Part shown: positions 1 to 4,938 of the stretch, piece by piece | Layout of the letters: the number at the start of each line of letters is the position of its first letter | How positions within the stretch are numbered: the first letter of the stretch is position 1 | Notes under the pieces: model-generated | What the model was told of the DNA's origin: nothing | Database searches by the model: none | The model's input: only the letters and a program-made list of their open reading frames with translations | DNA from: Weeksellaceae bacterium | Lineage (GTDB): Bacteria; Bacteroidota; Bacteroidia; Flavobacteriales; Weeksellaceae | Assembly (NCBI GenBank): GCA_022701475.1 | Contig: JAKOOI010000458.1 | Location: 1 to 5,013, forward strand | Length of the DNA: 5,013 nt | Direction: 5' to 3' | Translations under genes and position numbers: made by a program

Positions 1-75
1 GATTCGATCCTGAAAAAATATCCGGATGTGGGGGAACGGTACAGTGAAGGTTCCATGAAGCTGGTTAATAATTAG
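1..75 (+). CDS. C-terminal tail of an unidentified protein (partial)
   Basis: Frame 1 is open from the window edge for 24 codons and ends in TAG at 73-75. The visible tail is charged and hydrophilic, containing KKYPDVGERYSEGSMKLVNN. I do not recognise the family from this much. A hairpin followed by a T-rich stretch lies 14 bases after the stop, which fits the end of a real transcription unit and supports this being a gene. Its relation to the transporter downstream is unknown. A regulator is possible, because regulators often sit beside MFS efflux genes, but nothing in the sequence shows it. Confidence 0.6.
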   Translation, partial: DSILKKYPDVGERYSEGSMKLVNN

Positions 76-89
76 TAAAAATATACTTT

Positions 90-120
90 CAGGTTCCGGA
101 GCCAGCCGGAATCTGATTTT
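90..120 (+). terminator. Intrinsic terminator of the upstream gene
   Basis: The sequence 90-99 (CAGGTTCCGG) pairs with 106-115 (CCGGAATCTG), giving a 10-bp stem with one G-U pair and a 6-base loop. The stem is followed by ATTTT at 116-120. It lies 14 bases past the stop of the partial gene and only 12 bases before the MFS start. The U-tract is short, so some read-through is possible. Confidence 0.6.
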
Positions 121-132
121 GATTAAAGAAGA

Positions 133-1332
133 ATGAATACGATGGTTACCCTGAAAGAGAAAAATAAATTTATCGCTACGGTATTGGCATTTGCCGTGAT
201 CCCGATGTCCGGTCTTGCCACGGACATTTACCTTCCTTCGATGCCCAGCATGGCCACGGAACTGCAACAGCCGGAAAGCCGCATACAGCTCACTTTATCC
301 ATATTCCTGATCAGCTACGGGCTTACCCAGTTTTTTGCCGGCAGCATTGTGGATTCTTTCGGGCGGTATAAGGTTTCCATGGCCTCACTGGCACTGTTTG
401 TGGTTTCTTTCCTGGTTACTGCTACCACCCAGAATATACTGGTCATCTATGCGATGCGTATATTACAGGGGATCCTGTCAGGATTTGCCGTGGTTTCGAA
501 GCGGGCATTCTTCGTGGATGTCTATGAAGGGGAGAAACGGAAGCATTATCTGAGCATTATGACGATTGTATGGTCGGTAGGTCCTATCATTGCGCCGTTC
601 ATCGGAGGCTACCTGCAGAAGAGTTTCGGCTGGCAGTCCAATTTCTATGTATTGGCCGGGTACAGCCTGCTGCTTTTCCTGTTCGAACTGATTTTTTCCG
701 GGGAAACGCTGAAGAAAAGGAATCCCTTTCATGTAGAGTTTCTTCTGAAAGAATACGAATCCATGTTCAGGGCAAAGGACTTTTTTTACGGGATGATCAT
801 GTGCGGGCTGAGTTACTCGATGATTATGTTCTTTAATCTGTGCGGATCCTTTATCATCGAGCATAAAATGGGATATTCCGAAGTGGTGGCAGGCTACGTT
901 TCCCTGATTCTCGGTTTTGCCTGGATGGCCGGCGGTTTCCTCGGCAAGGCGCTGATCCGTAAGGCATTCGTACCTAAGATTCGGTATGCCAACTTTATTC
1001 AGCTGTTCCTGATTATCCTGATGCTGGGCGCGTCTTATGCTGTGAATTCCCTCTACAGCCTGGTTGCCTTTGCTTTCGCCATCCATGTAACAGCCGGGTT
1101 TATTTTCAATAACTATTTTTCGTACTGTATCGGCAGGTTTCCGGATTCTGCAGGAATGGCGGGAGGGCTTACCGGCGGTGTGGCCTTTATCATCACTTCG
1201 GCCGTCAGCTATGGGATTGTTGCCGTCATCAGGCCGCAGATGCAGCTGGGTGTGGCAGAAGGTTATCTGGTGCTGGGGATTCTCGGACTTTTTGTATTAA
1301 GCCTGGTCAAGCTGAGGAAAGCACACGGATAG
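133..1332 (+). CDS. MFS transporter, Bcr/CflA-like drug:proton antiporter
   Basis: This is a 399-aa inner-membrane protein of the major facilitator superfamily, at the usual length for the Bcr/CflA (DHA1) branch, which exports drugs or small metabolites in exchange for protons. TM1 carries the branch signature TDIYLPSMP (residues 30-38), with an acidic residue in the membrane. Motif A in the TM2-TM3 loop is G70...D74...G77-R78. The TM4 motif is R109-I-L-Q-G113. TM5 holds the antiporter motif C, GPIIAPFIGGY (150-160). A charged cytoplasmic loop at about 191-216 separates the two six-helix halves. No frameshift is visible. The start at 133 follows a purine-rich stretch; the ATG at 142 (M4) is an equally plausible alternative. 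I see no clear promoter: the only candidate, TGATTTTG at 114-121, is a poor match and very close to the start. The substrate cannot be predicted. Confidence 0.93.
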   Translation: MNTMVTLKEKNKFIATVLAFAVIPMSGLATDIYLPSMPSMATELQQPESRIQLTLSIFLISYGLTQFFAGSIVDSFGRYKVSMASLALFVVSFLVTATTQNILVIYAMRILQGILSGFAVVSKRAFFVDVYEGEKRKHYLSIMTIVWSVGPIIAPFIGGYLQKSFGWQSNFYVLAGYSLLLFLFELIFSGETLKKRNPFHVEFLLKEYESMFRAKDFFYGMIMCGLSYSMIMFFNLCGSFIIEHKMGYSEVVAGYVSLILGFAWMAGGFLGKALIRKAFVPKIRYANFIQLFLIILMLGASYAVNSLYSLVAFAFAIHVTAGFIFNNYFSYCIGRFPDSAGMAGGLTGGVAFIITSAVSYGIVAVIRPQMQLGVAEGYLVLGILGLFVLSLVKLRKAHG

Positions 1333-1410
1333 GGAGGCATATAATGGGAAATGAATTCTAAGTTCATGTCCATCCTGATGCAGATTCCCGGCCGGCAGTA
1401 AATTATTATC

Positions 1411-1445
1411 AACCTCACAGGTTCAAAACCTGTGAGGTTTTTATT
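1411..1445 (+). terminator. Strong intrinsic terminator after the MFS gene
   Basis: This is a perfect 13-bp inverted repeat: 1411-1423 (AACCTCACAGGTT) pairs with 1427-1439 (AACCTGTGAGGTT) across a 3-base loop, and the T-tract runs 1438-1442. It sits 78 bases after the MFS stop. The AACCTCACAGG/CCTGTGAGGTT stem is one I recall as a frequently repeated terminator in flavobacterial genomes, which is memory and not a search result. The opposite strand lacks a good T-run, so it probably acts mainly on plus-strand transcripts. Confidence 0.85.
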
Positions 1446-1568
1446 AGCCCGGATAGAAACGGATACCCCACAGCGGAGTGGGAAAGCGGGGCGCGGAGGG
1501 ACCTGGCAGCGGCGCGACCGGAAAACGCCGGCGCGAGGAGTATGAGTGGATAGCCGGATCAGGCTCCT
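1445..1568. repeat. Putative dispersed, structured flavobacterial repeat element
   Basis: This non-coding stretch is clearly richer in G+C than its flanks. It begins TAGCCCGGATAGAAACGG at 1445 and ends GGATAGCCGGATCAGGCTCC by 1567. The ends form an imperfect inverted repeat: AGCCCGGAT at 1446-1454 against ATCAGGCT at 1558-1565, with one mismatch and one bulge. They also form a near-direct repeat: TAGCCCGGAT at 1445-1454 and TAGCCGGAT at 1551-1559. Internal hairpins include CCCAC/GTGGG (1467-1471 with 1478-1482) and CGGCG/CGCCG (1510-1514 with 1526-1530). The layout, with conserved ends and a variable structured middle placed just after a terminator, resembles an intergenic element I recall as being in many copies in flavobacteria. 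Copy number cannot be judged from one window. Function is unknown. Confidence 0.5.
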
Positions 1569-1657
1569 GAAAAGAGTGGCTGCCATTGTATTTCAAACCG
1601 GCACTCCATAACCGGCCGTTGTTAAAAACAGAAGGACAGAATCTGAAATAAATTTTT

Positions 1658-1665
1658 TAGATTTG
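1658..1665 (+). promoter_or_regulatory. -7 promoter element of the PAP2 gene
   Basis: TAGATTTG matches the Bacteroidota -7 consensus TAnnTTTG at every defined position, in an A+T-rich stretch 18 bases before the phosphatase ATG. The expected -33 TTTG about 20 bases further upstream is not present; the nearest TTG (1619-1621) is too far away. If used, the mRNA leader would be only about 10-15 bases, which is consistent with the absence of a Shine-Dalgarno sequence. Confidence 0.5.
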
Positions 1666-1683
1666 ATGCTCAAATTGTGATCT

Positions 1684-2445
1684 ATGAAGCTATTGAAAAG
1701 CTTACTTGCTCTGTTATGTTGTTCCGCAATCTTACACGGACAGGCAAAAACGGATTCTGTAACTGAAAGGCCTGTTTACAAAGATGCTGTGTACCGTCCG
1801 GAATACAAAAAACTGATTATTCCTACCGTTTTAATCGGTTACGGCGTGGTAAGCCTGACTTCCGATGCGCTGAAAGACCTGAACCGGTCAACCAAATACG
1901 AAATAGGGGAACACCAGCCGCGGCAGATCAAACTTGATAACTATACACAATATCTGCCGGCAGCCCTGGTATACGGATACAATCTCGCAGGAATGAAAGG
2001 GAAGCATTCCCTGAGGGACAGAACTGTTATCTATGGGACTTCCCAGCTGATTGCTGCTGCTATCGTATTGCCTCTGAAGCATGCCGTAAAAGAGGAGCGG
2101 CCTGACGGCTCCAATTCCTTGTCTTTTCCATCCGGACATACCACCACCGCTTTTTCATCAGCCCAGTTTCTATTCCGGGAATACAAAGACGAAAACATCT
2201 GGCTGGCCATTTCGGGATATCCGTTCGCTGTTTTTACCGGGGTTTACCGTACCCTGAACGACAAGCACTGGGTAGGAGATGTGGTAGCAGGAGCAGGATT
2301 CGGGATCCTGAGCACTGAGCTTGCTTACTGGCTGTTCCCGGTTATCAACAGGATGCTGGCCGGAAAAAAGGCTGCTCATATGGCCTTGCTGCATCCGCTG
2401 GCCACACCCGAAGCTCTAGGAGCAGGAGTGATCCTGCATTTTTAA
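1684..2445 (+). CDS. PAP2-family phosphatase, membrane/periplasmic
   Basis: This is a 253-aa phosphatidic-acid-phosphatase type 2 (PAP2) protein. The family hydrolyses phosphomonoesters or pyrophosphates of lipids (phosphatidate, undecaprenyl-PP, lipid A) or, in soluble members, of other compounds. All three catalytic motifs are present: KX6RP as K132...R139-P140, PSGH at 149-152, and RX5HX3D as R189, H195, D199. The Ser usually before the motif-3 Arg is Tyr188. An N-terminal signal peptide (about residues 1-21, LHGQA before a likely cleavage) places the active site outside the cytoplasm. Hydrophobic segments lie near 45-58, 114-130, 172-187 and 200-218. No lipobox is seen. The extreme C-terminus, GAGVILHF, ends in an aromatic residue, reminiscent of outer-membrane targeting strands, but this is only suggestive. 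The gene stands alone between its own promoter element and an embedded terminator. The substrate cannot be told from the sequence. Confidence 0.9.
   Translation: MKLLKSLLALLCCSAILHGQAKTDSVTERPVYKDAVYRPEYKKLIIPTVLIGYGVVSLTSDALKDLNRSTKYEIGEHQPRQIKLDNYTQYLPAALVYGYNLAGMKGKHSLRDRTVIYGTSQLIAAAIVLPLKHAVKEERPDGSNSLSFPSGHTTTAFSSAQFLFREYKDENIWLAISGYPFAVFTGVYRTLNDKHWVGDVVAGAGFGILSTELAYWLFPVINRMLAGKKAAHMALLHPLATPEALGAGVILHF
2422..2443 (+). terminator. Terminator embedded in the 3' end of the PAP2 gene
   Basis: GCAGGA (2422-2427) pairs with TCCTGC (2432-2437) around the loop GTGA, a GNRA-type tetraloop. The stem is followed by A and then five Ts (2439-2443). The hairpin lies inside the last codons, and the T-tract encodes the end of His, the final Phe and the first base of the TAA stop. 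No other terminator is seen between this gene and the convergent small reading frame. Confidence 0.65.
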
Positions 2446-2487
2446 GAAACAAACGGTAAAGGAGGAAATAATGTTGATCAGTGCAGA

Positions 2488-2697
2488 TTACCGCTGGGTA
2501 TTTTTTCCGGCTGTACGGTAATGATTTCCGATATGTACAGCGGCTGAAATGACGAAAGACTTGATAAAGGACCAGCAGAGTATTTCATTGAACCGGTTTA
2601 CCGTTAAAGCGGTATCCGTATAAAAATTGATTTCAACAGCCAGTATAAATACAGTTAGTGCAAGGGCTGCTGCCATGATCATTCCCAGTGTTTTCAT
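2488..2697 (-). CDS. Possible small membrane protein, 69 aa, unknown function
   Basis: I do not recognise this protein. It begins with a basic residue and a long hydrophobic stretch (residues about 4-22, GMIMAAALALTVFILAV), which looks like a signal anchor or signal peptide. A second, weaker hydrophobic segment lies at about 41-56, and the tail is short and polar/basic (NHYRTAGKNTQR). The ATG is preceded by an A+T-rich leader without a Shine-Dalgarno sequence, like the other genes here. It lies downstream of the kinase-regulator pair on the same strand, after a 171-base gap, and is convergent with the phosphatase gene. Against it: it is short, no clear -33/-7 promoter precedes it, and a terminator-like hairpin sits just before its start. 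For it: the hydrophobic N-terminus has typical small-protein form, and neither neighbouring gene covers this stretch, so it is not a shadow of one. Confidence 0.5.
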   Translation of the reverse strand: MKTLGMIMAAALALTVFILAVEINFYTDTALTVNRFNEILCWSFIKSFVISAAVHIGNHYRTAGKNTQR

Positions 2698-2710
2698 GCT
2701 TATTTGTTTT

Positions 2711-2739
2711 AAAAAAAATTAATCCTGATGCAGCAGGAT
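2711..2739 (-). terminator. Weak terminator-like hairpin on the minus strand
   Basis: Read on the minus strand, ATCCTG (2739-2734) pairs with CAGGAT (2727-2722) across a 6-base loop, then TAA and a run of eight Ts (2718-2711). It could end the kinase-regulator transcript, about 130 bases past the regulator stop. The stem is only 6 bp and the T-run starts 3 bases after it, so efficiency is doubtful. If it works, it separates the operon from the 69-aa reading frame, which begins 14 bases beyond the T-run. Confidence 0.35.
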
Positions 2740-2767
2740 GCGGGCGAGCGCTGAAGTGAAGCTTTCA

Positions 2768-2817
2768 GGCAGAAACCGGTTTATTCATTACGTGTAGGCA
2801 TAAGGAATAAACCTGCC
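2768..2817. repeat. Inverted repeat in the gap after the response regulator
   Basis: GGTTTATTC (2778-2786) and GAATAAACC (2805-2813) are perfect 9-bp inverted copies separated by 18 bases. An outer pair, GGCAG (2768-2772) and CTGCC (2813-2817), can extend the stem after a bulge. The left arm also overlaps the perfect palindrome AAACCGGTTT (2773-2782). No T-run follows on either strand, so it is not an ordinary terminator. It may be an mRNA 3'-end structure or a protein-binding site; neither is shown. Confidence 0.45.
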
Positions 2818-2868
2818 GTTCCGCAGTGTGTTATCATTTCAGAGGCAGTGCCTGAAGATTCTGTAAAA

Positions 2869-3231
2869 TCAGGCCAATAATTTGTTGATTTTTAAAATAA
2901 TATCGTCAAGGTCAAACGGTTTTGCTACAAAGTCATTAGCGCCTGCATCAGAAGCAATATCATTGCCGTCCACGCTTGCTGAAAGCACGATGACCGGGAG
3001 GTTTTTAATGCCTTCGGTTGTCCGGATGGATTTTAAAACCTGGTCGCCGGACAGCAGCGGCATCCACAGATCCAATAAAACAAGATCCGGGGCATTGCTC
3101 TGGATCTGTTTAATAAGATTGGTGCTGTTGATTTCTGTAAATACGGTGAAACCTTCCGTTTCAAGAAGCATCTGCAAAACGTCAAGTATACCCTGATCGT
3201 CATCACAGACGATGATTTTCTTAGTGTTCAT
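2869..3231 (-). CDS. Single-domain response regulator (CheY-like receiver)
   Basis: This is a 120-aa protein consisting only of a receiver domain, expected to take a phosphoryl group from the kinase encoded just upstream. Numbering from the chosen start, the acidic pocket is D10-D11-D12 (IVCDDD), the phospho-acceptor is D54 in LVLLDLWMP, the switch Ser is S84 (VLSAS), and the conserved Lys-Pro is K104-P105 (VAKPF). All active-site positions are intact. No DNA-binding or enzymatic output domain follows; the protein ends at KINKLLA. Three in-frame ATGs compete, at 3240, 3237 and 3231. I prefer 3231 (MNTKKIIVCDDD) because it leaves a normal-length lead into the first strand. The frame overlaps the 3' end of the kinase gene by 11 bases (20 with the earliest ATG), a sign of translational coupling. 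It may act as a diffusible CheY/DivK-like messenger or phosphorelay intermediate; the target is unknown. Confidence 0.92.
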   Translation of the reverse strand: MNTKKIIVCDDDQGILDVLQMLLETEGFTVFTEINSTNLIKQIQSNAPDLVLLDLWMPLLSGDQVLKSIRTTEGIKNLPVIVLSASVDGNDIASDAGANDFVAKPFDLDDIILKINKLLA

Positions 3232-4732
3232 TTTCATCATTTTTCATTATTGGCAGTGTGAAGCTGAAAGTGGAACCTTCCCCGACTTCGCTCTCTACCC
3301 AAAGGGTGCCGTTATGGTTAACCACAATTTCATGGGAAATATACAGGCCGATGCCCAGTCCGGGAAATTTCTTCTGGATATCACGGGCTCTGAAGAATCT
3401 TTCAAAAATTTTGTTTTTGTCCTGTGCATTGATGCCCATTCCATAATCCCTAACGGAGATTTTCACGAAATTTCCAACCCTGTTCATGTATATTTCCACC
3501 TGGTCCGATCCCGGTGAATATTTGATGGCATTGGAGATCAGGTTGTTGATGACCTGTGAGATCTGAAGTTCGTCGCCCATAACCATAGCCCTTGTAGTAC
3601 CCGACAGGGAAATGGTATGATTGGGAGTAGCCAGCGACAGGTTCTCGACAGTATCTTTAATGGTTTTGTCGATATCAAACGGCTCTTTATGCAATTCTAT
3701 ATTTCCGGACTGGATTTTTGAAGTGTCCAGGAGATCGGAAATCAGGATGTTGAGGCGGTCGACGTAAACGCCTATCTTATCTAAGGTGTCATTAAACTTC
3801 TCAGAAGAATTTTCAGGCGCCATCCGCTGAAGCAGCTGAACCAGTCCTTTGATAGTGGTCAACGGTGTTTTCAGCTCGTGGCTTGCAATGGAGAGAAAAT
3901 CGTCTTTCCTTCTTTCCGTTTCCTTTTTTTCGGTGATATCCTCGATGGCAATCAGGATCCTGTCTTTGTACTGGCCTTCGAATTCGATACGGTAGGCATT
4001 CAGGAGCATTACTTTTTTGCCGATATGCGGGAAGTTGTGTTCCACTTCATAATCGATAACCGGATTATTGGTAGGAAGGATCTTCATCAGAAGCTCTCTT
4101 AATATGTCGATGTCCCACTGATGGTTTCCCAGTTCGAACAGGATTTTTCCTACCGTATCCTCCCGGGTCACTTTAAAAGAATTCAGGAAATGATTGTTGG
4201 CACTCAGTACCTTATAATCGGCGTCGAGCACGAGAAGGCTTTCCCTTACCGTCTGGATGATGCTGGAAAGAAAAGATTCGTTCTCTACAAGTTCCTTGGT
4301 GCGTTCTTTTATTTTTTTTTCTACCGAGGATTTCTCTTCCCGCAGTTCATGCTCCGCTTTTTTACGGTCGGTAATGTCATTCTGTACCCCAATAAAATGG
4401 GTAATATTTCCGTCGTCATCTTTAACGGGAGAAATGTAAAGTTCGTTCCAGAAGAGGTTCCCGTTTTTTTTATAATTCCGTATTTCAACTTTGCACTCTT
4501 TTTCCTGGGCAATGCATTCTTTGATATATTCTCTTTCGGGCTGTAATCTGTCCTGTGACTGCAGGAAACGGCAGTTATGGCCTATGATCTCATCATAGGT
4601 ATAACCGGTCATGGTTTCAAAAGTTTTATTGCAGTAAATGATGGGATTGTCGGGTTGTGTATTATCCGTAATGATAATACCTGAATTAGCTGAGTTGAGT
4701 GCCTGAATATAAACGTCAATGTTGTTATTCAT
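3221..4732 (-). CDS. LOV-PAS sensor histidine kinase (predicted blue-light receptor)
   Basis: This is a soluble hybrid-free kinase of 503 aa from the chosen start. Residues about 17-123 form a LOV domain: GHNCRFLQ at 51-58 with the flavin-adduct Cys54, plus N86, N96 and Q117, which match Avena phot1 LOV2 C450/N482/N492/Q513 in exact spacing (+32, +10, +21). The FMN-phosphate Arg at +17 is Lys71 here. A charged helix/coiled-coil (about 124-153) links to a second PAS (about 155-268) with ELGNHQWDI at 200-208. HisKA holds SHELKTPL with phospho-acceptor His285. HATPase_c has N-box N401, G1 box DYGMG (429-433), F-box IFERFF and G2 box GLGIG (458-462). There are no membrane segments. An ATG at 4822 would add 30 residues, but it overlaps the -33 element of the likely promoter, so I chose 4732. 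Blue light should form the Cys-flavin adduct and alter kinase activity toward the overlapping receiver gene; the direction of the change is not predictable. Confidence 0.93.
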   Translation of the reverse strand: MNNNIDVYIQALNSANSGIIITDNTQPDNPIIYCNKTFETMTGYTYDEIIGHNCRFLQSQDRLQPEREYIKECIAQEKECKVEIRNYKKNGNLFWNELYISPVKDDDGNITHFIGVQNDITDRKKAEHELREEKSSVEKKIKERTKELVENESFLSSIIQTVRESLLVLDADYKVLSANNHFLNSFKVTREDTVGKILFELGNHQWDIDILRELLMKILPTNNPVIDYEVEHNFPHIGKKVMLLNAYRIEFEGQYKDRILIAIEDITEKKETERRKDDFLSIASHELKTPLTTIKGLVQLLQRMAPENSSEKFNDTLDKIGVYVDRLNILISDLLDTSKIQSGNIELHKEPFDIDKTIKDTVENLSLATPNHTISLSGTTRAMVMGDELQISQVINNLISNAIKYSPGSDQVEIYMNRVGNFVKISVRDYGMGINAQDKNKIFERFFRARDIQKKFPGLGIGLYISHEIVVNHNGTLWVESEVGEGSTFSFTLPIMKNDENEH

Positions 4733-4791
4733 TATAGTATAGCTGTTTTGTAATGCCTTCCGGACCTTGCTGTTTTTATAACATTGATCTG

Positions 4792-4823
4792 CAAATATGA
4801 GGAAAAGCATAAAATTTTGCAAA
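4792..4823 (-). promoter_or_regulatory. Promoter of the LOV kinase-regulator operon
   Basis: On the minus strand, TTTG (4823-4820) is followed after exactly 20 bases by CATATTTG (4799-4792). This matches the Bacteroidota pattern TTTG-N19/21-TAnnTTTG with one mismatch in the -7 box. Transcription would start near 4785-4787, giving a leader of about 55 bases before the ATG at 4732. It lies in the 116-base gap between the two kinase genes, so the LOV kinase likely has its own transcript. Confidence 0.6.
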
Positions 4824-4938
4824 TTTGTGCGGTAATTACTTTACACTCAAATAACATGCCTCGGTTACGATTTGAATTGATTATTAAGTAACTGGTTTAC
4901 GGTCAATTATTTCTGTATCCCAGGGGTGAATGAATTTT

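Noticed and set aside
478..1086. Minus-strand 202-aa open frame inside the MFS gene.
   Set aside because: Shadow frame antisense to a well-supported transporter; the translation has no recognisable fold and is rich in His/Gln as expected from antisense of membrane-protein codons.
1263..1586. Minus-strand 107-aa open frame across the end of the MFS gene and the following gap.
   Set aside because: It crosses the strong terminator hairpin and the G+C-rich repeat-like element, and its composition (Arg/Pro/Cys-rich) is that of non-coding structured DNA.
2458..2521. A strong Shine-Dalgarno-like AAAGGAGG (2458-2465) five bases before an ATG, opening a 16-codon plus-strand frame (MLISADYRWVFFPAVR).
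   Set aside because: It is very short, lies beyond the phosphatase terminator, overlaps the 3' end of the 69-aa frame on the other strand, and Bacteroidota rarely depend on Shine-Dalgarno sequences. Likely chance.
2850..2874. GCCTGA/TCAGGC inverted repeat overlapping the response-regulator stop codon.
   Set aside because: Long loop and no T-run after it on the minus strand; not convincing as a terminator.
4121..4546. Plus-strand 141-aa open frame opposite the LOV and PAS coding region.
   Set aside because: Antisense shadow of the kinase gene, Phe-rich from reverse-complemented Lys/Glu codons, with no domain features.
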